64,000 nt of DNA. Source: Bryobacterales bacterium. GTDB lineage: Bacteria > Acidobacteriota > Terriglobia > Bryobacterales > Bryobacteraceae. The notes below the pieces were generated by a model, which was not told the origin of the DNA, did not search any database, and worked only from the letters and a program-made list of their open reading frames with translations. Shown here piece by piece: positions 38,209 to 55,414 of this stretch. The stretch's first letter is position 1; each line of letters opens with the position of its first letter. The stretch is from the NCBI GenBank assembly GCA_016716385.1, contig JADJWL010000025.1, forward strand, positions 496,001 through 560,000, written 5' to 3'. The position numbers and the translations under genes were made by a program.

Positions 38209-38967
38209 CTAGGTCACAGAACCCACGAAGATCTTCGTGATGAAGAAGGTCAGGAAGAAGACCAACACGGAAGCGACAACGACCGCCTGCGTGGTGGCGC
38301 GGCCCACCCCCTGCGTGCCGCCGGTGGTGCGCAGCCCATAGAAGCAGCCGACCAGGGAGATCGCGAACGCGAACATGAACGGCTTGATCAGTCCCTGTCC
38401 GACGTCGTTGTATTCGAGTGACTGCCAGACGCTGGTCCAGTATTGCAGGGGGGTCAGGTTAAGCAGGTAGTACGAGATGACAAAGCCGCCGATCATGCCG
38501 GTGAAGTCCGCGATGATCGTCAGCAGAGGCAAAACGGTGGCAGTGGCGACCACGCGCGGGGTGACCAGTTTCTTGATGGGATCGGTGCCGAGCGCGCGCA
38601 TGGCGTCGATCTGCTCCGTCACCTTCATGGAGCCGATTTCGCTCGCCATGCCGGAGGAGTTGCGTCCGGCGACCATGAGGGCAGTGAGCACCGGGCCCAG
38701 TTCGCGGACGAGAGTGATGGCGACAACCTGTCCGGTTCGTTCTACCTGACCGTACTGGGCAAGCGCACGGGACATCTGCAGCGCCATCACGGCGCCGCTG
38801 AAGAACCCTGTCATCAACACGATCGGCAGGCTGCCGACGCCGATGAGGTCCATCTGGACGATGATGTCATCGACGTAGAGCGGGCGGCGGAAAACGTTTG
38901 CGATCGCACGGCCCGAGAGCAGGACGAACTCCTGCACGTCGAGCACCCACTTCTTGAGGAAATCCAC
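38209..38967 (-). CDS. mlaE: Permease of the Mla lipid-transport system
   Basis: The 252-residue permease has the MlaE signature VVAITLVRELGPVLTALMVAGRNSSGM and KVTEQIDAMRALGTDPIKKLVTPRV, with 5-6 membrane helices (for example FTGMIGGFVISYYLL and ATTQAVVVASVLVFFLTFFI). It starts at a GTG and opens the operon mlaE-mlaF-mlaD-hpnK. No mlaB or mlaC is present nearby. The upstream 97 bases separate it from rpoC and contain two short hairpins, so it probably has its own promoter there or is reached by read-through from rpoC. Confidence 0.92.
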   Translation of the reverse strand: MDFLKKWVLDVQEFVLLSGRAIANVFRRPLYVDDIIVQMDLIGVGSLPIVLMTGFFSGAVMALQMSRALAQYGQVERTGQVVAITLVRELGPVLTALMVAGRNSSGMASEIGSMKVTEQIDAMRALGTDPIKKLVTPRVVATATVLPLLTIIADFTGMIGGFVISYYLLNLTPLQYWTSVWQSLEYNDVGQGLIKPFMFAFAISLVGCFYGLRTTGGTQGVGRATTQAVVVASVLVFFLTFFITKIFVGSVT

Positions 38968-39039
38968 GAGCCGAGTTCTTCCCGATCTTCGATGCTACCA
39001 TAGGGGGCCCGCCGGGCCTTTCGCAGCGAACGAAGGTGC

Positions 39040-39059
39040 GGGGCGGCGCGGGCCGCCCC
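39040..39059 (-). terminator. Hairpin after rpoC, possible terminator
   Basis: A perfect 8-base stem GGGGCGGC / GCCGCCCC with a 4-base loop lies 6 bases past the rpoC stop. A second short stem (GGCCC-gcc-GGGCC) follows at 39006-39018. Neither has a U-tract, so it may be an RNA-end protecting structure or a weak terminator of the rpl-rpo operon. Confidence 0.5.
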
Positions 39060-39064
39060 TGAGT

Positions 39065-43288
<4,224 letters not shown>

Positions 43289-43298
43289 GATGTCTCCC

Positions 43299-47589
<4,291 letters not shown>

Positions 47590-48008
47590 GAACAAAGACT
47601 CCTCTTGAACCGAACGGCAAAACTCTTGAAACAGACTTATGCCGCCGTGGTGCGGGATACGCACTCCGGCGGCGGAAGAAAACTACGTTGCTGCTGGATG
47701 GACGAGGTTGCGCGAACTGCGGGGATCCAGAATTGCCGGTTCCGCGAAGCGAAAGCGAGGGACGGACCGCGAGACGCACTGGTGCCTACGCGCGGATGCC
47801 GCGCCAGACAAGACGAGCTGCCGTGAAATGGCAATCCTCTACGACTCACGCTGATCGATCTGGGGCCGCTCTCCAGTCGACAAAGGGACTCAATGCTCAA
47901 CGTTACCAGAAGCCGCACCCGTCAGTCAAACGGACCCTCACTTGGCGGCCGGGCGCCGGGATCCGACGTGGCCGCTCCGCCGCCTGGAACGGCCACCCAG
48001 CGCGAACA
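47590..48008 (-). promoter_or_regulatory. rplL-rpoB intercistronic spacer, 419 bases, with two hairpins
   Basis: No convincing gene is seen in this stretch. It carries two inverted repeats on the transcript. One is 47968-47996 (GTGGCCG / CGGCCAC, just after rplL), the other 47641-47673 (GCCGCC-gtg-GTGCG / CGCAC-tcc-GGCGGC, about 50 bases before rpoB). In E. coli the equivalent spacer holds the attenuator that reduces rpoBC transcription and an RNase III site; a similar job is inferred. Neither hairpin has a U-tract. The rpoB ribosome-binding site ends the region. Confidence 0.55.
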
Positions 48009-48389
48009 CTACTTGACTTCGACGGTGGCGCCGGCGTCGACGAACTTCTTCTTGATCGTCTCAGCTTCTTCCTTCGTGACGCCTTCCTTCACCGGCTTGG
48101 GAGCACCATCGACAAGGTCTTTGGCCTCCTTCAAGCCGAGGCTGGTCACTTCGCGCACGGCCTTGATGACGTTGATCTTGTTAGCGCCCGCGGCAACGAG
48201 AATGACGTTGAACTCCGTCTGCTCCTCAACCGCCGGAGCGGCAGCCGCAGGAGCGCCGCCAGCCATCATGACCGGCGCCGCGGCAGCCGCCGAGACACCG
48301 AGCTTCTCTTCGAGAAGCTTCACCAACTGCGACGCCTCAAGCAGCGTCAAGCCTTCAATCTGTTCCGCAATCGCCTGAATATCCGCCAT
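48009..48389 (-). CDS. rplL: 50S ribosomal protein L7/L12
   Basis: The 126-residue protein forms the ribosomal stalk that recruits translation GTPases. It has an N-terminal dimerisation domain (ADIQAIAEQIEGLTLLEASQLVKLLEEKLG), an Ala/Pro-rich hinge (SAAAAAPVMMAGGAPAAAAPA) and the C-terminal domain with VILVAAGANKINVIKAVREVT and GLKEAKDLVDGAPKPVKEGV. The ATG at 48389 has an AAGGAG 5 bases before it. A GTG two codons upstream lies too close to that site to be the start. Confidence 0.97.
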   Translation of the reverse strand: MADIQAIAEQIEGLTLLEASQLVKLLEEKLGVSAAAAAPVMMAGGAPAAAAPAVEEQTEFNVILVAAGANKINVIKAVREVTSLGLKEAKDLVDGAPKPVKEGVTKEEAETIKKKFVDAGATVEVK

Positions 48390-48427
48390 GTTCACTCCTT
48401 ACACACGTTTCTTGAATCCGCCCGGCG

Positions 48428-48954
48428 TTACGCCGAAAACTTATTCTCCTTGCAGCCCTGGTCGAGCACGACCGCCAGATCGCGCCCTGTGGCGTTGAGC
48501 ACGGTGACCAACTGCTGCGCAGGAGCATTGATCAGAAAGAGCAGCCGCGCCAGGATCTCCTCCCGCGACGGCATGCTCGCCAAATCCTGAATGCTGGCGA
48601 CGTCAATCGCGCGCCCTTCGACAAACCCCGCCCTAAACGTCAGCGCCGGATTTGCCTTGGCATACGCGGTGAGCGCCTTGGCGAGCGCGACAGGATCGCC
48701 CTCCGTGAACGCGAGCGAGGTCATGCCGCGGAGCCCACCCAGCACGTCGGCCGCGGGAGTCCCCTCGGCCGCCTTCTCGGCAAGGGTGTTCTTGATGACG
48801 CGGTAGCTTCCGCCCGCCCCCGAACAGCCTTGCGCAGCTCGAAGTCCTCACTGACCTTGATTTTCTCGAAGCCCGCCACGAACAGGCTCTTGGACTTCGC
48901 CAGAGCGTCGCGCAGCGCGTCCAGATCTTTCTGCTTGTCTTCTCTGTTTTTCAT
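48428..48954 (-). CDS. rplJ: 50S ribosomal protein L10 (one frameshift in the sequence)
   Basis: L10 anchors L7/L12 to the ribosome. The N-terminal frame begins MKNREDKQKDLDALRDALAK and runs to FELRKAVRG. The rest (GGLRGMTSLAFTEGDPVALAKAL to the end) is in another frame. Adding one G to the 5-base run at 48817-48821 (C on the plus strand) gives AVRGAGGSYRVIKNTLAEKA, the conserved L10 sequence, in a 175-residue protein. As for rpoB, the break is in a homopolymer of an essential gene and is likely a sequencing or assembly error. Confidence 0.95.
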
Positions 48955-49004
48955 GTCGGCGCCAAAAGCCTCATCTGCCCCGATGCAGGCGGACAAGGGC
49001 GAAG

Positions 49005-49712
49005 TTAGATGGTTTTCGTGTTGAACGGCGTCACGTCGAGCGTCACACCCGGACCCATTGTCGAGCAAACCGAGGCCGTCTTGACATATTTTCCCTTGGC
49101 TGCGGCCGGCTTGGCGCGCACGACCGCCTGAATCAGGGTCTGCGCGTTCTCCACAAGTTTTTCGGTGGGGAAACTGACCTTGCCAACCGGCGAATGGATG
49201 ATGCCCGTCTTGTCAACGCGGAACTCCACCTTGCCCGCCTTAATCTCGTTGACCGCTTTGGCGACTTCCATCGTCACGGTGCCGGTCTTGGGATTGGGCA
49301 TCAGGCCGCGGGGACCGAGGATCTTGCCGAGCCTGCCCACCGAACGCATCATGTCCGGGGTCGCGACAACGGCGTCGAAGTCCGTCCAGCTCTCGGACTG
49401 GATCTTGTTGACCATGTCCTCGCCACCGACGAAGTCGGCGCCGGCTTCCCGCGCGTCAGCGTACTTGTCGCTGCCACAGATGACCAGGACGCGCTTTGTT
49501 TTGCCGAGACCGTTCGGCATCAGGACCGTGCCGCGCACCATCTGGTCGGCGTGCTTGGGATCGACGCCCAGCCGCAGGTGCACTTCCACGGTCTCGTCGA
49601 AGTTGGCGAACTTGATCTTCTGGACGAGGGAGATGGCTTCGTCGAGCTGGTAATCACGCGACTCGACGCTTTGGACGGCGGACTTATACTTTTTCGTGAT
49701 CTTACGGGCCAT
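49005..49712 (-). CDS. rplA: 50S ribosomal protein L1
   Basis: The 235-residue protein shows the L1 sequence: MARKITKKYKSA at the start, FDETVEVHLRLGVDPKHADQMVRG, GLGKTKRVLVICG, ILGPRGLMPNPKTGTVT, and a late STMGPGVTLDV. L1 also represses its own operon in many bacteria by binding mRNA. It is the first gene of the rplA-rplJ-rplL-rpoB-rpoC run; rplK, nusG, secE and tRNA-Trp, which often precede it, are absent, and a trpB-like gene lies upstream instead. Confidence 0.98.
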   Translation of the reverse strand: MARKITKKYKSAVQSVESRDYQLDEAISLVQKIKFANFDETVEVHLRLGVDPKHADQMVRGTVLMPNGLGKTKRVLVICGSDKYADAREAGADFVGGEDMVNKIQSESWTDFDAVVATPDMMRSVGRLGKILGPRGLMPNPKTGTVTMEVAKAVNEIKAGKVEFRVDKTGIIHSPVGKVSFPTEKLVENAQTLIQAVVRAKPAAAKGKYVKTASVCSTMGPGVTLDVTPFNTKTI

Positions 49713-49842
49713 GGAGCCTCACTGGTACAAGCGGCGACCTCCCGGAGCGGGGGTCAGCCTCCCATTGAGCTAAAACTCAATCTTCTGACGGTATCACGCC
49801 GTGGGGCTGTTTGTCCAGGATCTTTTTTGGTCGCCGGGACGA

Positions 49843-51207
49843 CTAGGCCCCGGCCGAGGGGAGTCCGGCGAGCGCCATCGCGAGTTCGGCTTCGTCGTAG
49901 TCCTGGTCTACGAGTTTGCCCGCCTTGAAATCGACGTAGGCCTGCATATCGAAGTGGCCGTGGCCGCAGAGGTTGAAGAGAATCGCACGCGACACGCCGT
50001 CGCGTTTGCACGCCAGCGCCTCATCAATGGCGCCTTTGACGGCGTGGTTGGCTTCCGGCGCCGGGAGAATGCCTTCGGCGCGGGCAAACTCGAGTCCGGC
50101 CTCGAAGCATCCAATTTGCTGGTAGGCGCGCGCCTCGATCAGGCCCAATTCCTTGACGTGGCTGACCAGAGGCGCCATGCCGTGGTAGCGGAGTCCACCG
50201 GCGTGGAACCCGGGGGGTGTGAACACCGAGCCGAGGGTATGCATCTTGGTGAGCGGCGTGAGGTGCGCCGTATCGCCGAAATCGTAGGCGTACCGGCCGC
50301 GGGTGAGCGACGGGCAGGCGGCTGGTTCCACGGCGACAATCCGCGTCGTCTTGCCTTCGCGCAGGTTGGCGCCAATGAACGGAAAGGCGATGCCGGCGAA
50401 GTTCGACCCGCCGCCCGTGCAGCCGACCACGATGTCCGGATAGTCGCCGGCCAGCGCCAACTGTTCCATTGCCTCGATGCCGATGATCGTCTGGTGCAGC
50501 AGGACGTGATTCAGAACCGAGCCGAGCGCATACTTGGTGTCGTCGCGCTGGACGGCCATCTCGACGGCTTCGGAGATGGCGATGCCGAGGGAGCCCGGAT
50601 GATCGGGGCGTGCGGCGAGGATCGCGCGTCCGGCGGCCGTCTCGGGCGAAGGCGACGGCGTGCAGCGGGCGCCCCAGGCCTCCATCATGGCCCGCCGGTA
50701 GGGCTTCTGATCGTAAGAGACCCGCACCATGTACACTTCGATTTCGATCCCGAAGAGGGTGCCGGCAAACGCGAGGGAGGAGCCCCACTGGCCGGCGCCG
50801 GTCTCGGTGGTGATGCGCTTGACCCCTTCTTCCTTGTTGTAGAAGGCCTGGGCGACGGCGGTGTTCGGCTTGTGCGACCCGGCGGGCGAAACGCCTTCGT
50901 ACTTGTAGTAGATCCTGGCTGGAGTGTCGAGGGCGCGCTCAAGACGCCGGGCGCGGTAGAGAGGCGAGGGGCGCCACTGCCGGTAGACATCGCGTACGGG
51001 ATCGGGAATCCCGATCTCGCGCTCGGTGGCCACCTCCTGCGCGATCAGGCTCATCGGGAACAGAGGTGCGAGATCGTCCGGCCCGATCGGTTGCAGCGTG
51101 CCCGGGTGAAGCACCGGTGGCGGCGGCGACGGCAGGTCCGCCATGATGTTGTACCAGGCGCGCGGGATGCGCGATTCGTCGAGAACGTACTTGACCGTGT
51201 CGCTCAT
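49843..51207 (-). CDS. TrpB2-type tryptophan synthase beta-like enzyme
   Basis: The 454-residue PLP enzyme belongs to the TrpB2 subgroup, longer than TrpB1 (about 400). PLP lysine is Lys113 in PAGSHKPNTA. The ammonium-loop and phosphate-site motifs TTETGAGQWGSSLAF and VVGCTGGGSNFAGIAFPF are present, as is the ILFNLCGHGHFDMQAY ending. The region around the TrpA contact differs from TrpB1, and no trpA is nearby. TrpB2 proteins act on indole or serine without TrpA. It has no operon partner on its strand; the divergent gap to the response-regulator gene is 85 bases. Confidence 0.9.
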   Translation of the reverse strand: MSDTVKYVLDESRIPRAWYNIMADLPSPPPPVLHPGTLQPIGPDDLAPLFPMSLIAQEVATEREIGIPDPVRDVYRQWRPSPLYRARRLERALDTPARIYYKYEGVSPAGSHKPNTAVAQAFYNKEEGVKRITTETGAGQWGSSLAFAGTLFGIEIEVYMVRVSYDQKPYRRAMMEAWGARCTPSPSPETAAGRAILAARPDHPGSLGIAISEAVEMAVQRDDTKYALGSVLNHVLLHQTIIGIEAMEQLALAGDYPDIVVGCTGGGSNFAGIAFPFIGANLREGKTTRIVAVEPAACPSLTRGRYAYDFGDTAHLTPLTKMHTLGSVFTPPGFHAGGLRYHGMAPLVSHVKELGLIEARAYQQIGCFEAGLEFARAEGILPAPEANHAVKGAIDEALACKRDGVSRAILFNLCGHGHFDMQAYVDFKAGKLVDQDYDEAELAMALAGLPSAGA

Positions 51208-51292
51208 GAATTCCTTCCCAGAAGAAATCAGTGTACCTTTGGCGGACCGGGTGCGGCGGACCGGTCGGCTACACTGTTAGAGATTCTCCCGC

Positions 51293-52471
51293 ATGGCGAC
51301 ACTCGCCCTCATCGATGACGACCGGCTCGCACTGACCTCCCTCGGGGCTCTGTTCGAACTGGAGACCGGGCATGAGATCCTGACGTTCCAAGATCCCGTC
51401 GAGGCCCTGGAGGAGTTGACCACGAAGCCCGTCGACGTGGTGATCTCCGACTATCTAATGCCGAAGATGACCGGGATCGAACTGCTGGGACACTTGCGCA
51501 AGCAGCAGCCGGAGACGCTGCGCATCCTGCTCACCGGCTTCGCCGACAAGGAGAATGCGATCCGGGCGATCAACGAAGTCGGGCTCTACCAATACCTGGA
51601 AAAGCCCTGGGACAACCAGCAACTCCTGTTGCTTGTCGAGAACGGTCTGAAAGAGAAGAGCCTGCGGAGGCAGTTGGCGGAGAAGGTGCGCGCTCTCGAC
51701 CGTATGGCCGGAGAATACCGGGAGCTTGAGACGCGCCACACGCTGTTGCAGCGCGACCTCGAGATGGCGGCGCGCGTCCAGCAAAGTCTGCTTCCGGCCG
51801 CGTTTCCCTCGTTTGAAGGCGTCCATATCGATTCGCTCTACCAGCCCTGCACGGCGCTCGCCGGGGACTATTTCGACTACGCGCTGGGCGACGGCTCCAT
51901 GGTGATTCTGCTTTCGGATGTGAGCGGCCACGGGGTCCAGGCGGCGCTCAGCAGCATGCTGTTGAAAGCGATTTTTCAGGACACGGCGCCAGACGCAGCG
52001 TCGGCACTCGATCTGTTGCACCTGATGAACCGCCGGCTGGCGCGGTTCCTGCCGGAAGGCATGTTCGTGGCTGCGGGAGTAGCGCGAATCGATTCCGGCA
52101 CGTCGCACGTGCAGTTTGCTAACGCCGGATTGCCCTACCCGTTTCTGGTGGGCGGTGGGCGCGTAGAAGAGATTCTCACGGGCGGCGTTCCGCTAGGGTT
52201 GTTTACGGACCGGGAGCTGTTGGATTTCGGCGTCGAAGACATCCCGCTCGAACGGGGCGACATTCTCCTGCTGGCGTCGGACGGACTGGGCGATGTCCCG
52301 GGTCCGGGCCGCGAATACTTCGCGGACAAGCAGTTGCGCCAGGAACTGGAAAAACTCGCCGGGGAAGAGGCCCGCGTCCTGCTGCGCGAGATCCGGCAGA
52401 AGGCGGTGTCGTTCCATGGCGGCGAGACCCTGCCAGACGATCTGAGCGCCATCGCGCTCGGCCGCATCTGA
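51293..52471 (+). CDS. Response regulator with SpoIIE/PP2C-type phosphatase output
   Basis: The 392-residue protein has a receiver domain (residues 1-120) with acidic Asp8-Asp10, phospho-acceptor Asp53 in VVISDYLMPKM and Lys104 in YLEKPW. A coiled linker of about 50 residues (LRRQLAEKVRALDRMAGEYRELETRH) is followed by a PP2C-like SpoIIE phosphatase domain with LPAAFPSFEGVHIDSLYQPC, AGDYFDYALGDGSMVILLSDVSGHGVQAAL, FANAGLPYP and LLLASDGLGDV. Such RsbU/RssB-like proteins dephosphorylate an anti-anti-sigma factor in partner-switching. No anti-sigma partner or histidine kinase is adjacent. TACACT about 17 bases before the ATG may be its -10 element. Confidence 0.9.
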   Translation: MATLALIDDDRLALTSLGALFELETGHEILTFQDPVEALEELTTKPVDVVISDYLMPKMTGIELLGHLRKQQPETLRILLTGFADKENAIRAINEVGLYQYLEKPWDNQQLLLLVENGLKEKSLRRQLAEKVRALDRMAGEYRELETRHTLLQRDLEMAARVQQSLLPAAFPSFEGVHIDSLYQPCTALAGDYFDYALGDGSMVILLSDVSGHGVQAALSSMLLKAIFQDTAPDAASALDLLHLMNRRLARFLPEGMFVAAGVARIDSGTSHVQFANAGLPYPFLVGGGRVEEILTGGVPLGLFTDRELLDFGVEDIPLERGDILLLASDGLGDVPGPGREYFADKQLRQELEKLAGEEARVLLREIRQKAVSFHGGETLPDDLSAIALGRI

Positions 52472-52495
52472 GCCGGCACGTTACAATTCAAACGA

Positions 52496-53881
52496 ATGAA
52501 GCTGACCTTCTGGGGCGCCGCGCAAACCGTCACGGGTTCCATGCATCACCTGGCGGTGGACGGCCGCCAGTTTCTTCTAGACTGCGGGATGCGCCAGGGA
52601 CGCCGCAAGGAGGCGGACAGCGTCAACCGGAACCTGCCGTTCGAGGCGGAAGGGATCGACGGCGTGATCCTGTCCCATGCTCATATCGACCATTCGGGAA
52701 ATCTGCCGACGCTGGTCAACCGCGGCTTTCGCGGTCCGATTTACGCCACCCCCCCGACCGCCGCTCTCTGCGACGATATGCTCCGGGACAGCGCCTACAT
52801 TCAGGAGAAGGACGCCGAGTTCGTCAACCGGAAGCGGCAGCGGCGCCGCAGCGACGACCTGGTGGAACCCTTGTTCCGCCTGGCGGATGTCGAGACGACG
52901 CTGCCCCTGTTCCGCCACCTGCGGTATCACCGGAAACAGGAGATCGCCGAAGGACTCACCTGCGAATTGTTTGACGCCGGTCACCTGCTCGGGTCGGCCG
53001 CCGTGCTGCTGACGCATGGCTCGCGGAAGATCATCTTCTCCGGCGATGTCGGGCGGAAGAACCTGCCGGTCATCAAAGATCCGGAACAGTTACCTCCCGC
53101 CGACTACCTGATCCTCGAAAGCACGTACGGCAACCGCTTCCACAAGCAGGATGAAAACGTCTCAGACAAGCTATGCGGCGTCATCAAGCGGACCGCGGCC
53201 CGCGGCGGCAAGGTGATCGTTCCGGCATTCGCAGTCGGCCGGACGCAGGCGCTGGTGCTGCTGCTGCATGAACTCGCCAATAGCGGCTGCATCCCGAAGA
53301 TTCCGCTGTTCGTCGATAGCCCCCTGGCGGTCGACGTGACGGAGGTGTTCCGCAACCACCCGGACTGCTTCGACGCCGAGACGATGGAGTACGTCAACAA
53401 CGGCTTGGCCCCGTTCGATTTCAGCTCGCTGACGTACATCCGGAAGGTGGAAGATTCGATGAAGCTGAACGATCTGCGTGGCCCGTTTGTGGTGCTGTCG
53501 GCTTCGGGCATGTGCGAAGCCGGGCGCATTCTGCATCACCTGCGGCACAACATCGAGGATCCGCGGAATACAGTGCTGATCACCGGGTTTCAGGCCGACG
53601 GGACGCTGGGACGCAAGCTGGTCGACCGGTGGGGCGAAGTGAACATTTTCGGGGAGCCAAGGCGCGTCCGGGCCGAGATCGTGACGATGAACGAGTTGAG
53701 CGGACATGCCGACCAGGGGGAGCTGGTGGACTGGATGGCGCCGATCTCACCCCGGCTGCGGCGGGTGTTCCTGGTGCACGGAGAGCCGTCGCAGGCGGCG
53801 GCGCTGGCCAACGCGATCTGGGCGCGCTACCGGATTCCGGTCGAGACTCCGGCGCGCGGCGAGAGTTTCAGACTGGCGTAG
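52496..53881 (+). CDS. Metallo-beta-lactamase-fold RNA nuclease with beta-CASP and RMMBL domains
   Basis: The 461-residue protein has the MBL zinc motif SHAHIDHSGNLPTL (HxHxDH at 61-66), a downstream FDAGHLLGSAAV, a beta-CASP domain with VPAFAVGRTQALVLLL and LSASGMCEAGRILHHL, and a C-terminal RMMBL-like domain with NELSGHADQGELVDWM and VHGEPSQAAALA. This architecture is that of archaeal aCPSF1/bacterial MBL RNA-processing nucleases, so it probably acts on RNA, possibly as an exo/endonuclease. The start has TACAAT 8 bases upstream and little room for a leader. It is 24 bases after the response-regulator gene. Confidence 0.9.
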   Translation: MKLTFWGAAQTVTGSMHHLAVDGRQFLLDCGMRQGRRKEADSVNRNLPFEAEGIDGVILSHAHIDHSGNLPTLVNRGFRGPIYATPPTAALCDDMLRDSAYIQEKDAEFVNRKRQRRRSDDLVEPLFRLADVETTLPLFRHLRYHRKQEIAEGLTCELFDAGHLLGSAAVLLTHGSRKIIFSGDVGRKNLPVIKDPEQLPPADYLILESTYGNRFHKQDENVSDKLCGVIKRTAARGGKVIVPAFAVGRTQALVLLLHELANSGCIPKIPLFVDSPLAVDVTEVFRNHPDCFDAETMEYVNNGLAPFDFSSLTYIRKVEDSMKLNDLRGPFVVLSASGMCEAGRILHHLRHNIEDPRNTVLITGFQADGTLGRKLVDRWGEVNIFGEPRRVRAEIVTMNELSGHADQGELVDWMAPISPRLRRVFLVHGEPSQAAALANAIWARYRIPVETPARGESFRLA

Positions 53882-53884
53882 ACG

Positions 53885-54508
53885 ATGGTGACGTTGTTCA
53901 ACAGTATGGGCTGGATCGAAGTGATTTGCGGCCCTATGTTTTCCGGCAAGAGTGAGGAGCTGATCCGCCGGCTACGGCGGTCAGAGATCGCGCGGAGACG
54001 CGTCCAAGTCTTCAAGCCCGCCCTGGATAACCGCTATTCCGCCGATGAGATTGTCTCTCACGGCGACATTCGCATGGCGTCCGAAGTGATTGAGCAGGCG
54101 GGGGATATCCTGGATCGCCTGGATTGGCGCACGGAAGTGGTCGGGATCGATGAGGCGAACTTCGCCGGCCCGGAACTGGTGGAGATCGCCGAGCGGCTGG
54201 CGAACTCGGGCAAGCAGGTGATCGTAGCGGGACTGGACACCGATTACATGGGGCGGCCGTTTCCTCCCATACCGGATTTGCTGGCGCTGGCCGAATCCAT
54301 CACGAAGACGCTGGCGATCTGTCTGCGCTGCGGCAATCCGGCCAAGCACACGCAGCGCCTGGTGGAGTCCGACTCGCTCATTGTCGTGGGGTCCGACGGC
54401 TTGTATGAAGCGCGGTGCCGCCGCTGCTTCGAGCCAGGACTGCCCCGGCAGAGGGAATTGGATTTCGTCCGGGCGAGGCGGGCAATACCCGCTGAAACCG
54501 GCGCTTGA
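53885..54508 (+). CDS. tdk: Thymidine kinase
   Basis: The 207-residue type-II (TK1-like) kinase phosphorylates thymidine for salvage. It has the P-loop GPMFSGKS (residues 16-23), the Walker B-like IDEANF (88-93), a lasso loop and a zinc site of paired cysteines (CLRCGNP and CRRCFEP). The true start may be the later Met at 53906 (MGWIEVICG). It begins 3 bases after the MBL nuclease gene, so both may share a transcript. Confidence 0.93.
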   Translation: MVTLFNSMGWIEVICGPMFSGKSEELIRRLRRSEIARRRVQVFKPALDNRYSADEIVSHGDIRMASEVIEQAGDILDRLDWRTEVVGIDEANFAGPELVEIAERLANSGKQVIVAGLDTDYMGRPFPPIPDLLALAESITKTLAICLRCGNPAKHTQRLVESDSLIVVGSDGLYEARCRRCFEPGLPRQRELDFVRARRAIPAETGA

Positions 54509-54542
54509 TACAATAAGTCCAACTAAACTGAGGAGTACAAAC

Positions 54543-55412
54543 GTGTCCGACCTTCACTATTCCGGTTCTTCGGATTCCTCGGGTTTGAAGACGGCGATCC
54601 TGTTTGGAGCCGTCATTGCATTGCTGGCAGCCAACGTCTACCTCTACATCCAGGTGGACCAGACGCGGACCGACATGGCCGCACTCCGCGACTCGATCGC
54701 GAACGAAGTGTCGGGGTTGCGTGACGCCTCGAATGTGACGTCCGCGTCGGCGCGGAAGACGGTTGAAGAGTTAAAGACGCAGCTCGATGCCGCGCGGCAG
54801 CAGGCCAACCAGGCAGCCAGCACGGCGAAAGCGGAAGCGCTCGCGCGTGCTGAATCGCTCGCCAAACAGCTTGCTGAAGAGCAGAGGCGCCAGGCGCAGC
54901 AGGTGAGCAGTCAGATCTCGGAGGTGAAGGAGACGGCGCAGTCCGCCAACGCCCGCATCGATACCGTGAGCACCGATGTGACGGCCGTCCGCTCCGAGGT
55001 GACGAATGCGAAATCGACGATCGAAAAAACGATTGCCGACCTGAGGCAGGTGACAGGCGACCTAGGCGTCCAGAGCGGCTACATCGCCACGAACGCCAAG
55101 GAACTGGCGGCGCTGAAGCGGCTCGGCGAGCGGAACTATTTCGAGTTCAATCTGGCGAAGTCGAAACGGCCGGTGAAGGTGGGCGATATCACGATGCAGT
55201 TGAAGCGCACCGATACCAAGCGGAACCGCTTCACCGTCGATATCTACGCCGACGACAAGCGGGTCGAGAAGAAGGACCGGACACTGAACGAGCCTGTCCA
55301 GTTCTATGTGGCCAAGGCGCGCCAGCCGTACGAGCTCGTGGTGAACGAAGTCAAGAAGGACGTGATCGTCGGCTACCTGGCGACGCCGAAGGATCAGGTC
55401 GCGCGCAACTGA
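54543..55412 (+). CDS. Membrane-anchored coiled-coil protein
   Basis: The 289-residue product starts at a GTG with GAGGAG 5-10 bases upstream. One membrane helix (about residues 16-37, LKTAILFGAVIALLAANVYLY) is followed by a long coiled coil (about 40-190, e.g. RKTVEELKTQLDAARQQANQ and SNARIDTVSTDV-like heptads). A C-terminal globular domain of about 80 residues follows (RNYFEFNLAKSKRPVKVG to QPYELVVNEVKKDVIVGYLATPKDQ) and looks beta-rich. It is of a type seen in Acidobacteriota genomes, but I do not recognise a named family. Orientation is probably helix in the inner membrane and the rest outside. It ends before a strong hairpin shared with the convergent RidA gene. Confidence 0.75.
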   Translation: MSDLHYSGSSDSSGLKTAILFGAVIALLAANVYLYIQVDQTRTDMAALRDSIANEVSGLRDASNVTSASARKTVEELKTQLDAARQQANQAASTAKAEALARAESLAKQLAEEQRRQAQQVSSQISEVKETAQSANARIDTVSTDVTAVRSEVTNAKSTIEKTIADLRQVTGDLGVQSGYIATNAKELAALKRLGERNYFEFNLAKSKRPVKVGDITMQLKRTDTKRNRFTVDIYADDKRVEKKDRTLNEPVQFYVAKARQPYELVVNEVKKDVIVGYLATPKDQVARN

Positions 55413-55414
55413 GT

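Noticed and set aside
39006..39018. Second hairpin GGCCC-gcc-GGGCC after rpoC as an own terminator
   Set aside because: Only five pairs and a three-base loop with no U-tract; kept only as a note to the first stem.
47641..48590. A 300-codon plus-strand frame across the rplL-rpoB spacer and rplL
   Set aside because: It overlaps rplL on the other strand and shows no family match; the spacer is better read as regulatory.
49720..49800. A tRNA-like stretch (TAGCTCAATGGGAG on the minus strand) before rplA
   Set aside because: It looks like a D-arm, and tRNA-Trp often precedes this operon, but no matching acceptor stem, anticodon arm or T-arm can be folded. TTGAG/CTCAA is only a short stem.
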